Assembly: GCF_001598375.1 (NCBI RefSeq)
Contig: NZ_BCYV01000005.1
Coordinates: 62,001 to 126,000 of the forward strand
Length of the DNA stretch: 64,000 nucleotides
Reading direction: 5' to 3'
Origin: Novosphingobium capsulatum NBRC 12533
Lineage (GTDB): Bacteria; Pseudomonadota; Alphaproteobacteria; Sphingomonadales; Sphingomonadaceae
The position numbers and the translations under genes were made by a program. This document shows, in pieces, positions 8,651 through 17,263 of the stretch. Position 1 is the first letter of the stretch. Each line of letters opens with the position of its first letter. The notes beneath the pieces were generated by a model. That model was not told where the DNA came from. It saw only the letters and a list, made by a program, of their open reading frames with translations, and made no database searches.

Positions 8651-10238
8651 CCGCAGGCGTGCCTTGCTCGTGTCGCTCGCGGCAACGCTCCTGGCCCTGG
8701 CGCCGGTGGGGCAGGCGGCGGCCGATGGCCCCCCGCTCGATGCGGTGCGGGCCAAGGCGCGGGCAGCGCTGGCGCGGCGCGATCCGATCTCGGCCGAAGT
8801 GGCCCTGCGCGAAGCCATGCGCCAGGGTGCGCCGGCCGATGCGCTGCGCGCCGATCTGGCCGCGGCGCTGCTGGCGCGCGGTGCTTTGGCCGATGCCCAC
8901 ACTGTGCTCGATGGCGCGGCGCAGTTCACGCCCGATACCGCCGCACTTGGCTGGCGCATGCGTGGGCAACTGGCCCTGGCCGAAGGGCGCTTGCCGGCGG
9001 CGGGCCAGGCGTTTGACCAGGCCTTGCGGCTCACGCCCGACGACGCCGATCTGTGGGTGGCGATCGCGCGCCTGCGCTTTGCCGGGGGGGAGCAGGCGCA
9101 ATCGGTGCAGGCGGCAGCACGGGCGGTGGCGCTGGACCCACGCAATGCCCGGGCGCTGGCGCTGCGCGGCATGCTGGTGCGCGAACAGTTCGGGCTGCGC
9201 GCCGCGCTGCCGTGGTTCGAGCAGGGCCTCAAGATCCATCCCCAAGATCCTGATCTGCTGACCGAATATGCTGCCACCCTGGGTGACATGGGCCAGGCCC
9301 GCGCCATGCTGGTGGTGGTGCGCAAACTGGCCGAGGTGGACCCGGGCAACCCGCGCACGCTCTATTTCCAGGCCGTGCTGGCCGCCCGCGCTGGCAAGAC
9401 CGAGCTTGCCCGCACCCTGTTGCAACGCACCGGCACCGCGCTGCGCGACATGCCCGCGGCCATGCTGCTGGGCGGCGTGCTGGAATATCGCGCGGGCAAC
9501 TACAGCGTTTCGGCCGGATTGCTGGCGCGGCTGGTGCGGCTGCAACCGGCAAATCTCCAGGCACAGCAATTGCTCGCCCGCGCCATTGCGCGCGAGGGCG
9601 ATCTGCGCCAGGTGGCCTGGCGGTGGGATAGCGTGGCGCGGCAGCCCTTTGCCACACCCTATCTGCAAGCCACAGTGGCGCGCGCCTGGCAGGGGCTGCG
9701 CCAGCCACAACGGGCCAAGGATTTGGCCACCGTTGCCGCCAGGATGGGCAACACGCGGCCCTTCACGGCGATTCCGCCCGATCTGCCGCTGGGGGCACTC
9801 GCGCTCCGCTATCAGGATGGCCCCAATTTTGCCGACGTGGCGGTGCCCTATGTCCGTGGCCTGCTCGCCGCGCGGCAGTTTGACCAGGCGCGGGCCATTG
9901 CCGATCGGCTGCGCGCGGCCAATCCCGGCGCGGCCGAAGCCTGGCTTCTGGCCGGTGACGCTCGCATGATCACCAATGACGCGCGCGGTGCGCTTGCCAG
10001 TTATGATGCTGCGGCGGCGATCCGGTTCAACGAACCGGTGCTACGCCGCATGGACGCAGCCCTGCGCGCGGCGGGCCGGGCCAAGGACGCCGACGCGATG
10101 ACCGCGCGCTATCTGGCGCAAAATCCCGAAAGCCTCCTGGCGATGCGGCTGCTTGTCGTCGCCTGGGCGGGGGAAGGGCGCCAGACCGAAGCCCAGGCCA
10201 TGGCCCGCGCACTGGCGGCGCGGGGGCAGGTGCTTTAG
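8643..10238 (+). CDS. prsT: TPR-repeat protein, PrsT-like, exported
   Basis: Tetratricopeptide protein of 531 aa following PrsK/PrsR, in the place of PrsT in PEP-CTERM loci, where it is thought to help export or assembly of the exopolysaccharide. The N-terminus after the ATG at 8643 (MGNRRRALLVSLAATLLALA) is a signal peptide ending near AAADG. There is no cysteine lipobox, unlike lipoprotein PrsT proteins, so it is probably soluble in the periplasm. Repeated helix pairs such as PAAGQAFDQALRLTPDDADLW run through the whole protein. The start overlaps prsR by 8 bases; a second in-frame ATG at 8634 is possible. It is shorter than many PrsT proteins. Confidence 0.75.
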   Translation: MGNRRRALLVSLAATLLALAPVGQAAADGPPLDAVRAKARAALARRDPISAEVALREAMRQGAPADALRADLAAALLARGALADAHTVLDGAAQFTPDTAALGWRMRGQLALAEGRLPAAGQAFDQALRLTPDDADLWVAIARLRFAGGEQAQSVQAAARAVALDPRNARALALRGMLVREQFGLRAALPWFEQGLKIHPQDPDLLTEYAATLGDMGQARAMLVVVRKLAEVDPGNPRTLYFQAVLAARAGKTELARTLLQRTGTALRDMPAAMLLGGVLEYRAGNYSVSAGLLARLVRLQPANLQAQQLLARAIAREGDLRQVAWRWDSVARQPFATPYLQATVARAWQGLRQPQRAKDLATVAARMGNTRPFTAIPPDLPLGALALRYQDGPNFADVAVPYVRGLLAARQFDQARAIADRLRAANPGAAEAWLLAGDARMITNDARGALASYDAAAAIRFNEPVLRRMDAALRAAGRAKDADAMTARYLAQNPESLLAMRLLVVAWAGEGRQTEAQAMARALAARGQVL

Positions 10239-10245
10239 GCGCGGA

Positions 10246-11115
10246 TTACTTCGGCTGGTAGGTCTGCTCCGGCCCCGGAAACGCGCGGTCGCGTACTTCC
10301 TGGGCATAGTGGGCGGCCGCTTGCTCGATCGTGCCGGCCACTTCGGCATAGCGCTTCACAAAGCGGGGCACGCGCTCGAACATGCCCAGCATGTCTTCGG
10401 TCACCAGCACTTGGCCATCGCACTGCGCCGATCCGCCAATGCCGATCACCGGGCACGGCACCGCCTGGGTGATGGCAATGGCCAGCGGTTCCACCACACC
10501 TTCGGCCACGATGGCAAAGGCGCCGGCATCGGCCAGCGCGCGGGCATCGGCGAGGATCTTGTCGGCTTCGGCCTGGCTGCGGCCGCGCGCGCCATAGCCA
10601 CCCAGCACGTTCACCGCCTGCGGCGTCAGGCCGACGTGGCCCATCACCGGGATGCCGCGCGCCACCAGGAACGCCACGGTTTCGGCCATGGCCGCGCCGC
10701 CTTCCAGCTTGACCCCGGCGCAGCCGGTGTCCTTGAGCAGCCGCGCCGCCGCCGCAAAGGCCGCTTGCGGAGAGGCTTCATAGCTGCCGAACGGCATGTC
10801 CACGATCACCACCGCATGATATGAACCGCGCACCACGGCAGCGCCATGGGCGGCCATCATGTCGAGCGTGACCGGAACGCTCGATGGCAAGCCATAGATC
10901 ACCTGGCCCAGCGAATCCCCCACGAGCAGGATATCGCAATGCGCATCCAGCAATTGCGCCTGGCGCGCGGTATAGGCGGTGAGCATCACGATCGGCTGCG
11001 CGGTGTGCCCATCCACCTTGCGCTGGCGGATGGCGGGCACCGACAGGCGCTTCATCGGCGCCGGGGTGGGATGGGCGCGGCTGGTGGCCGTGTCGAGCTG
11101 AAAGGTGGTGGACAT
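10246..11115 (-). CDS. panB: 3-methyl-2-oxobutanoate hydroxymethyltransferase (ketopantoate hydroxymethyltransferase)
   Basis: First committed step of pantothenate (coenzyme A) synthesis: transfers a hydroxymethyl group from methylene-tetrahydrofolate to 2-oxoisovalerate to give ketopantoate. Family motifs are clear: [30 protein letters not shown] (metal site), GYGARGRSQ and [15 protein letters not shown]. The start at 11115 (MSTTFQLD, 289 aa) is chosen because the frame upstream of it is unconserved and overlaps the likely promoter region. The gene is convergent with prsT, with only 7 bases between the stops, and divergent from the amino-acid permease. Confidence 0.96.
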   Translation of the reverse strand: MSTTFQLDTATSRAHPTPAPMKRLSVPAIRQRKVDGHTAQPIVMLTAYTARQAQLLDAHCDILLVGDSLGQVIYGLPSSVPVTLDMMAAHGAAVVRGSYHAVVIVDMPFGSYEASPQAAFAAAARLLKDTGCAGVKLEGGAAMAETVAFLVARGIPVMGHVGLTPQAVNVLGGYGARGRSQAEADKILADARALADAGAFAIVAEGVVEPLAIAITQAVPCPVIGIGGSAQCDGQVLVTEDMLGMFERVPRFVKRYAEVAGTIEQAAAHYAQEVRDRAFPGPEQTYQPK

Positions 11116-11343
11116 GCGCACTGCTTTCCCAAAAGCTGGCCCCAAAAGCCGGTCAGGTGTGGCGCGCGCTTCTATACCATGGGGCAAAACCCGCAAGGGC
11201 AGGGGGCATTGGCACATGCAGATGAAAAAAGGCCCTTTGCCAAGCCATAGGTTGCCGCTAGCGTTGCGGCCCATGACCTGGTTACCGGTGCAACGTGTTG
11301 GCGTGGGGGTTCCCGCCGCACCGGTCCAAGGCGGGAGATTTCA

Positions 11344-12864
11344 ATGTTTGGACGCGTCAAACCACTCGACGCTATTCTGGCGACAGCCGAAAAGAAATCA
11401 TTGCACCGCTCGCTCGGTGCCTTCCAACTGACCATGCTGGGCGTTGGTGCCGTGATCGGCACCGGTATTTTCGTGCTTACCGCAGAAGCCGCGCAAAAGG
11501 CCGGGCCGGGCATGATGATCAGCTTCATCATCGCCGGCTTCGTCTGTGCGGTAGCGGCGCTGTGTTACGCCGAAATGGCAGCCATGGTGCCGGTCTCGGG
11601 TTCCGCCTATACCTATAGCTACGCCGTGATGGGCGAACTGGTGGCCTGGATGGTCGGCTGGGCGCTGATTCTGGAATATGCCATCGCTGCCGGTGCCGTG
11701 TCGGTCGGCTGGTCGGGCTACATGATCGGCTTTGTCCAGAACAGTTTGCATATAACCGTGCCGCTGGAACTGGTGCGCGGCCCGTTTGACGGTGGCCTGA
11801 TCAACTTGCCGGCCATGGGTATTGCCGTGGTGATTACCGGCCTGCTGATCCTGGGCACCAAGGAAAGCGCCACGGTCAACGCGGTGCTGGTGGCGATCAA
11901 GATCGTCGCCCTGTCCCTGTTCATCGCGCTGACCATTCCCATGATCAAGGCAGGCAATTTCCAGCCGTTCGCGCCGCTGGGCTTCACCGGCATTTCCGGC
12001 GCTGCGGCATCGATCTTCTTTGCCTATGTCGGCTTCGACGCGGTTTCTACTGCGGCAGAAGAGACCAAGAATCCGCAACGCAACATGCCGATCGGCCTGA
12101 TCGGCAGCTTGGCAATCTGCACCGTATTCTACATGCTGGTGGCCGCTGGCGTGATTGGCACTGTTGGCGCGCAGCCGGTGTTCGGCCCCGGCCATGTTGC
12201 TCTGTCGCCCGGATCGCCCGCGCTGTCTGATGCCTGCAAGGCGATCGGTGAAAACGCCGTGGTCTGCTCCAAGGAAGCCCTGGCGTGGACGCTGCGTTCG
12301 GTCGGCCACCCGATGGTGGGCTGGCTGGTGGGCCTTGCCGCCATCCTGGCGCTGCCTTCCGTCATCCTGATGATGATGTTCGGCCAGACCCGCATCTTCT
12401 TCGTGATGAGCCGCGACGGCCTGCTGCCGGAATTTTTCTCCAAGATTCATCCGCGTTTCCACACGCCGCACGTGATCACGCTGCTCACCGGGGTGTTCGT
12501 GGCGCTGTTCGCTGCCTTCTTCCCGGTTGGTCTGCTGGCGGACGTGTCGAACTCGGGCACGCTGTTCGCGTTCGCGGCAGTCTCGATTGCGGTGCTGGTG
12601 CTGCGCCGGACCGATCCCACGCGCAAGCGTCCGTTCCGCACGCCGGCGGTGATGATCGTTGCCCCCATTTCGATCCTCGGCTGCATCTATCTGTTCGGCA
12701 GTCTGTCGGCCGCAACGATCCAGCTGTTCATCGGCTGGGCTGTGCTCGGCCTGATCGTGTATTATGCCTATAGCCGCAGCCGCAGCCATGTTGGCCGTGG
12801 CCTGACGGAAGTGCACGAAGGCGATGCTGACCTGCCGCCCAGCTCGGTGCCGCCGATCGACTGA
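11344..12864 (+). CDS. APC-superfamily amino acid permease
   Basis: Inner-membrane amino acid transporter of the cationic amino acid transporter-like (YhdG/CAT) group in the APC superfamily. The signature near TM1 is present (LTMLGVGAVIGTGIFVLTAEAA), as is YAEMAAMVPVSGSAYTYSY in TM2/3. Twelve or so hydrophobic segments span the 506 residues. A GGGAGA ribosome-binding site lies about 7 bases before the ATG. It is a monocistronic unit with a strong hairpin terminator at 12892-12927. The exact substrate cannot be told from sequence. Confidence 0.9.
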   Translation: MFGRVKPLDAILATAEKKSLHRSLGAFQLTMLGVGAVIGTGIFVLTAEAAQKAGPGMMISFIIAGFVCAVAALCYAEMAAMVPVSGSAYTYSYAVMGELVAWMVGWALILEYAIAAGAVSVGWSGYMIGFVQNSLHITVPLELVRGPFDGGLINLPAMGIAVVITGLLILGTKESATVNAVLVAIKIVALSLFIALTIPMIKAGNFQPFAPLGFTGISGAAASIFFAYVGFDAVSTAAEETKNPQRNMPIGLIGSLAICTVFYMLVAAGVIGTVGAQPVFGPGHVALSPGSPALSDACKAIGENAVVCSKEALAWTLRSVGHPMVGWLVGLAAILALPSVILMMMFGQTRIFFVMSRDGLLPEFFSKIHPRFHTPHVITLLTGVFVALFAAFFPVGLLADVSNSGTLFAFAAVSIAVLVLRRTDPTRKRPFRTPAVMIVAPISILGCIYLFGSLSAATIQLFIGWAVLGLIVYYAYSRSRSHVGRGLTEVHEGDADLPPSSVPPID

Positions 12865-12891
12865 TCGCGCATCACTTTGGGCCAGCAATAC

Positions 12892-12927
12892 AAAGGCCGC
12901 CGTTTCCCCGGGGAAGCGGCGGCCTTT
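12892..12927. terminator. Bidirectional hairpin terminator between permease and stress-protein gene
   Basis: A near-perfect palindrome runs from AAAGGCCGCCG (12892) to CGGCGGCCTTT (12927) between two convergent genes. The T-run is short on both sides. Confidence 0.75.
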
Positions 12928-12952
12928 GCCTATTGGAACGGGTTCGTTCCGT

Positions 12953-13435
12953 TTAGAGGCTGGTTTCGGCGTAGCCACCCTTGATGCTGTCGCCCACGGG
13001 CAGGCCCAGCGCCATCTTGACCGCGCCCATCACGCCCACTTCACCCGACCAGATTGCCGCTTCGCCCAGGTCCATGCGCAGGAACAGCAGGTTGGGATCG
13101 TTCTTGCCGCCCGGAAACCATGATTCCACCATGCGGCTCCAATGCTTGTCGAGCAGGGCGCGGTCGGTTTCCTCGGTCAGCGCGCCGGTGAAGCGGGCGA
13201 ACAGATCATGCCCCTTGGCGGCATAGGTCGCCGTAGCGCCACCCTGCGCGGCAAAGCGATTGTCGCGCGAGGTGAAGAACCAGATGGCGTGGTTTGCATC
13301 GCGGTCAAGCTGCGCGGTCATTGGCGCGGCGCTTTCTGGATCGGCATCCAGTTGCAGCATCACGAAAGGCGAATGGGCCAGTTCCTTCCAGAACTTTTCC
13401 TTCAGTTCCGCCGGGTTGCCTTGGTCATAATGCAT
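12953..13435 (-). CDS. General stress protein, pyridoxamine 5'-phosphate oxidase-like fold
   Basis: A 160-aa split-barrel protein of the group annotated as general stress protein 26 or Pyridox_oxase_2-like. Features seen are HSPFVMLQLD near the start, NHAIWFFTSRDNR in the middle (a stretch usually lining the flavin site in this group) and WSRMVESWFPGGKNDPNLLFLRMDLGEAAIWSG at the end (given as family-typical pattern). It probably binds a flavin, but no reaction can be assigned. An AGGAGAG ribosome-binding site precedes the ATG. The broken hydrolase lies 32 bases upstream on the same strand. Confidence 0.75.
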   Translation of the reverse strand: MHYDQGNPAELKEKFWKELAHSPFVMLQLDADPESAAPMTAQLDRDANHAIWFFTSRDNRFAAQGGATATYAAKGHDLFARFTGALTEETDRALLDKHWSRMVESWFPGGKNDPNLLFLRMDLGEAAIWSGEVGVMGAVKMALGLPVGDSIKGGYAETSL

Positions 13436-13467
13436 CGTTTCTCTCCTGTGAAAGGGGGGTGTTCGGG

Positions 13468-14361
13468 TCAGACGTTGGGGGTGATCAGCATTTGCGCCGT
13501 CACCGCATCGATCGCGGCCTGGCGATCATCCGGGCGACGCCCGGCCAGAAATTCGGTGAGGTCAGCGATCAGCCGCTCGGTTTCCGTGGCAAACACGCCG
13601 TGCGGTGCGCCGGATTATTCGACCAGCATGGCATGGGGGACGGCGCGGGCCACCGCGCGGCCGGTCGCCTCGATCGGCACGGTCTTGTCGCCCGTGCCGT
13701 GGATCACCAGTGTCGGCACGGTAAAGCTCGCCAGGTCACCGCGGAAATCGGTGGTGGCAAAGGCCTTTGCCGCGGCCAAGGTCGGCAGCAGTCCGGCTTG
13801 CATCGCGTGGTTCCACGACAGCGCGCGCTGTTCGTCGCTCACCGGTTGAGCCAAGAGGCCAACCCCATAGAAATCCTTGATGAACCCGGCCATGAACTTG
13901 GCCCGGTCGGCCAGCATGCCCTCGGTCATCTGGTTGAAGGTCTCTTGCGGCACGCCGTCAGGATTGTCTTCGGTCTTGGCCATGAACGGCACAACCGATG
14001 AAACCAGCGCCACCCGCCCGATGCCATCGGCACCGTGGCGCGAAAGATAACGGGCAATTTCCCCGCCACCCATGGAAAAGCCGACGAGGGCCGCGCCCGG
14101 CCGCGCGTCGGTGGCTGCCAGCACATCGGCGAGATCGTCGGCGAAGGTGTCATAGTCATAGCCATGGCTGGGCTGGTCTGACCGGCCGAACCCGCGGCGA
14201 TCGTAGGCGATGGCGCGATAGCCCGCGCCAGCCAGCGCATTCATCACCGGGTCCCAGCTATCGGCATTGAGCGGCCAGCCATGGATCAGCACCACGGCGG
14301 GACCTTGCCCCCAGGCCTTGACGTAAAGCTGGGTGCCATCGCGCGTCTTGATCATGGGCAT
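13468..14361 (-). pseudogene. Alpha/beta hydrolase (chloroperoxidase/arylesterase type) interrupted by an in-frame TAA
   Basis: The intact part (248 codons from ATG 14361) is a typical alpha/beta hydrolase: oxyanion HGWPLNADSW, nucleophile elbow GFSMGG (Ser96), catalytic Asp in HGTGDKTVP (Asp225). It stops at a TAA (13617-13615) right after AMLVE. Translation past this codon in the same frame gives SGAPHGVFATETERLIADLTEFLAG, exactly the family's C-terminal block with the catalytic histidine (PHG), then runs on to a TGA at 13468. One base change of a TAT or TAC tyrosine codon would explain it. As written, the product lacks the histidine and is probably inactive. Sequencing error or readthrough is possible. 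It is divergent from the radical SAM gene. Confidence 0.82.
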
Positions 14362-14491
14362 GGTTGGGAAATCTCCGCAAATCGTCTGCCCCTCCGCACC
14401 TATAACCGGTTGAGGGGGAAGAGCGTTCCGGTGCCCTGCCCAAAATGCCGTGGGCGGTTCGCCGCATCGGCACTGGCATTGCCGGAAAGAA

Positions 14492-14506
14492 GAACGTATA
14501 AGGAAC
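14492..14506 (+). promoter_or_regulatory. LexA (SOS) box before the radical SAM-UdgX pair
   Basis: GAAC (14492-14495), seven bases, GAAC (14503-14506): an exact match to the alphaproteobacterial LexA operator, ending 2 bases before the ATG at 14509. The same spacing occurs before lexA in this window (31957-31971). The AAGGA ribosome-binding site overlaps it. The divergent hydrolase start is 130 bases away. Confidence 0.8.
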
Positions 14507-14508
14507 GA

Positions 14509-15756
14509 ATGTCGCAACCCTCGGTCATGGAACGGCTCGGCATCCTGGCCGATGCCGCCAAATACGACGCTTCCTGTGCCTCATCCGGCACGGCCAAGCG
14601 CAACAGCGCCGGCGGCAAGGGCCTTGGCTCGACCGAGGGCATGGGCATCTGCCATGCCTATGCGCCCGATGGGCGGTGCATCTCGCTGCTCAAGATCCTG
14701 CTGACCAACCACTGCATTTTCGATTGCCACTATTGCGTCAACCGCAAGAGTTCCAACGTGCGCCGCGCGCGCTTCACGCCGCAGGAAGTGGCTGACCTGA
14801 CAATAGCATTCTATCGCCGCAACTATATCGAGGGCCTGTTCTTGTCCTCGGGCATCGTGCGGTCATCCAACCATACGATGGAACAGTTGATCGAGGCCGC
14901 CCGCATCCTGCGCGAAGAGCATGAATTTCGCGGCTATATTCATCTCAAGACGATCCCCGAGGCTGATCCCGAACTGGTCGCGCGGGCCGGGCTCTATGCC
15001 GATCGCGTGTCGATCAATGTGGAATTGCCCACCCAGGCGGGTTTGGCGCGGCTGGCGCCCGACAAATCCACGCCGGTGATCGAGGGCGCCATGGCCAGCA
15101 TCGGCAGCGCCATTGTCGAGGCCAAGGACGCGCGCAAGCGCTTCCGCCATGCGCCGCGCTTTGCACCGGCCGGACAATCGACCCAGATGATCGTTGGCGC
15201 CGACCAGGCCAGCGACGCTGATATCGTCGGCCGCTCGGCCACGCTCTACAGCCGCTTTCGCCTGCGCCGCGTCTATTATTCCGCGTTCAGTCCGATCCCC
15301 GATGCCAGTGCGGTCTTGCCGCTGCAACGCCCGCCCCTGATGCGTGAACACCGGCTCTATCAGTCTGACTGGCTGATGCGCTTTTATGGCTTTGCTCCGC
15401 ACGAGGTGCAGCAGGCGGCCGATGCGGGCGGCATGCTGCCGCTCGATATCGATCCCAAGCTTGCCTGGGCGCTGCGCTTTCGCGACGCTTTCCCGGTCGA
15501 CGTCAACCGCGCCCCGCGCGAGGCGCTGCTGCGCGTGCCTGGCCTCGGCGTGCGCGCCGTCAATGCACTGCTGTCGGCCCGGCGGCAGCGCCGGCTGCGG
15601 CTGGAAGACGTGGGCCGGCTGACCGTCTCGCTCACCAAGGTGCGGCCCTTCATCGTCACGGCCGATTGGCGGCCCACGCTGCTGGTCGATCGGGCAGACC
15701 TGCGCGCCAGCCTGGCCCCGCACAAGGCGCGGCAGCTCGAACTGTTCGGCACCTGA
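14509..15756 (+). CDS. Putative DNA modification/repair radical SAM protein
   Basis: Radical S-adenosylmethionine enzyme of the family found beside UdgX-type uracil-DNA glycosylases (rSAM_link_UDG). The 4Fe-4S motif CxxxCxxC is in NHCIFDCHYCVN. The C-terminus carries a helix-hairpin-helix DNA-binding motif (REALLRVPGLGVRAVNALLSA), which supports action on DNA. The start at ATG 14509 (MSQPSVMERLGIL, 415 aa) has an AAGGA site 5 bases upstream and matches the family N-terminus; the longer frame upstream is noise. A LexA box covers the start region. It is followed after 3 bases by udgX. The chemistry is not established for this family. Confidence 0.9.
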   Translation: MSQPSVMERLGILADAAKYDASCASSGTAKRNSAGGKGLGSTEGMGICHAYAPDGRCISLLKILLTNHCIFDCHYCVNRKSSNVRRARFTPQEVADLTIAFYRRNYIEGLFLSSGIVRSSNHTMEQLIEAARILREEHEFRGYIHLKTIPEADPELVARAGLYADRVSINVELPTQAGLARLAPDKSTPVIEGAMASIGSAIVEAKDARKRFRHAPRFAPAGQSTQMIVGADQASDADIVGRSATLYSRFRLRRVYYSAFSPIPDASAVLPLQRPPLMREHRLYQSDWLMRFYGFAPHEVQQAADAGGMLPLDIDPKLAWALRFRDAFPVDVNRAPREALLRVPGLGVRAVNALLSARRQRRLRLEDVGRLTVSLTKVRPFIVTADWRPTLLVDRADLRASLAPHKARQLELFGT

Positions 15757-15759
15757 TCC

Positions 15760-17202
15760 TTGCGCGTCTGCCTTCCCGCGCCCGATGATAACGAGGCCTG
15801 GCGCACGGCGGCGCGCGGGCTGATCCTGGCCGGGATCGCGCCTGATGCGGTATCGTGGGAAGAGCCGGGGCAGGGGCCGGGCGATCTGTTCGCGCAAAGT
15901 CCCGCGCCGATCCCGCCGCCAAGGCCCGATGCCCCGACAGTGCGCGCCAGCAAGGCGTTTCTCAACCTGGTGCGTATGGCCCTGCTGCACCGTGCGCCCG
16001 AACGCTTTGATCTGGCCTATCGCCTGCTCTGGCGCCTGCAGGGCCAGCCGCGCCTGGCCGAGGATGCGGCCGATCCGCTCGTGCGCCGGCTGGATCAATT
16101 GTCGCGTCCGGTGCGGCGCGACATCCACAAAATGCGCGCGTTCCTGCGCTTCCGCAGCGTGGCCGAGCCCGATGGCAGCGAGCGCTATGTCGCCTGGTTC
16201 GAGCCCGACCATCATATCCTGCGCGCCAATGCCGGCTTCTTCGTGCGGCGCTTTGCGGCGATGCGCTGGTCGATCCTGACGCCGGCCGGATCGCTGCACT
16301 GGACCGGCGATGTGCTGGAGGAAGGGCCACCGGCCACTCGCCTGGATGCACCCGGCGGTGATCCGCTGGAAGAATTGTGGCGCACCTATTACGCCAACAT
16401 TTTCAATCCGGCGCGGCTCAAGGTGGGCGCCATGCTCAAGGAAATGCCGCGCAAGTATTGGAAGAACATGCCCGAAGCCGCGCTCATTCCCGAACTAATC
16501 GCCGGAGCCCAGGCGCGCGAGGCGGCCATGGTCGATCTGGGGCGGCAGGAGTTCGGACCTGCGCCGGATAGCCTGGCCGATCTGGCCACCGGCATTGCCG
16601 GCTGCCGCCATTGCGCGATCGGCTGCAACGGCACCCGCGCCGTGCCGGGCGAAGGCACGCGCCGCCGCGCGTTCATGATCGTGGGCGAGCAGCCGGGCGA
16701 TACCGAAGAAATGGAGGGCCGCCCGTTCGTTGGCCCGGCTGGCGAGGTGCTGCGCAGCCAGTTGCAGGCTGCCGGGATCGATCCGGGGCAGGGCTGGCTG
16801 ACCAACGCGGTCAAGCATTTCAAGCATCAGCCCACCGGCAAGCGTCGCCTGCACCAGACGCCCACGGCCGGTGAGATCGATACCTGTCGCTGGTGGCTGG
16901 ACCGCGAGCGCGAGCTGGTGGCGCCGCGCCTGATCCTGGCGCTGGGCGCCAGCGCCGCGCGCGGGTTGATCGGCCGGACTGCCAGCGTGCAGCGCGAGCG
17001 CGGATTGCTTGCGCGGCAAGGCGACACAGACATCTGGCTGACCTGCCATCCCAGCTATCTGCTGCGTCTGGATGGCGCGGCGCGAGAGGCGGAACAGGCG
17101 CGGTTCGTGGCGGATTTGCGCGGGTTTGCGCAGGCGTTGGCGGCAGTGTTCCACCACCCCCCAACCCACTCCTCTAAAGAGGAGGGGGAGTTAACAAGCT
17201 GA
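15760..17202 (+). CDS. udgX: UdgX-family uracil-DNA glycosylase with N-terminal DUF4130 domain
   Basis: Fusion of a DUF4130-type domain (about 1-240) with a UdgX domain (about 275-460). UdgX glycosylases remove uracil from DNA and stay covalently bound through a histidine. Seen here: GEQPGD (309-314), the diagnostic UdgX loop as KRRLH (361-365, usually KRRIH; His365 is the expected covalent residue), and HPSYLLR (430-436). Cys282, Cys285, Cys376 and Cys429 can hold the 4Fe-4S cluster. The start is a TTG 3 bases after the radical SAM stop. The last 17 residues (FHHPPTHSSKEEGELTS) come from palindromic repeat copy B. The pair sits behind an SOS box, so it is probably DNA-damage induced. Confidence 0.92.
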   Translation: MRVCLPAPDDNEAWRTAARGLILAGIAPDAVSWEEPGQGPGDLFAQSPAPIPPPRPDAPTVRASKAFLNLVRMALLHRAPERFDLAYRLLWRLQGQPRLAEDAADPLVRRLDQLSRPVRRDIHKMRAFLRFRSVAEPDGSERYVAWFEPDHHILRANAGFFVRRFAAMRWSILTPAGSLHWTGDVLEEGPPATRLDAPGGDPLEELWRTYYANIFNPARLKVGAMLKEMPRKYWKNMPEAALIPELIAGAQAREAAMVDLGRQEFGPAPDSLADLATGIAGCRHCAIGCNGTRAVPGEGTRRRAFMIVGEQPGDTEEMEGRPFVGPAGEVLRSQLQAAGIDPGQGWLTNAVKHFKHQPTGKRRLHQTPTAGEIDTCRWWLDRERELVAPRLILALGASAARGLIGRTASVQRERGLLARQGDTDIWLTCHPSYLLRLDGAAREAEQARFVADLRGFAQALAAVFHHPPTHSSKEEGELTS

Positions 17203-17247
17203 AATCAAAGCCCCCTCCTCTTCAGAGGAGGGGGTTGGGGGTGGTGG
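17151..17247. repeat. Palindromic intergenic element, copy B
   Basis: Outer arms CCACCACCCCC (17151-17161) and GGGGGTGGTGG (17237-17247) match copy A exactly. Two internal hairpins on CTCCTCT/AGAGGAG follow (about 17165-17186 and 17211-17234). It lies between the convergent udgX and coiled-coil genes and contains the udgX stop codon. Confidence 0.9.
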
Positions 17248-17263
17248 GAAGCCTAAACCAACC

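Noticed and set aside
11116..11343. Possible sigma-54 promoter between panB and the permease (TTGGCAC stretch near 11209)
   Set aside because: A GG-type element is partly present but the GC element at the right spacing is missing.
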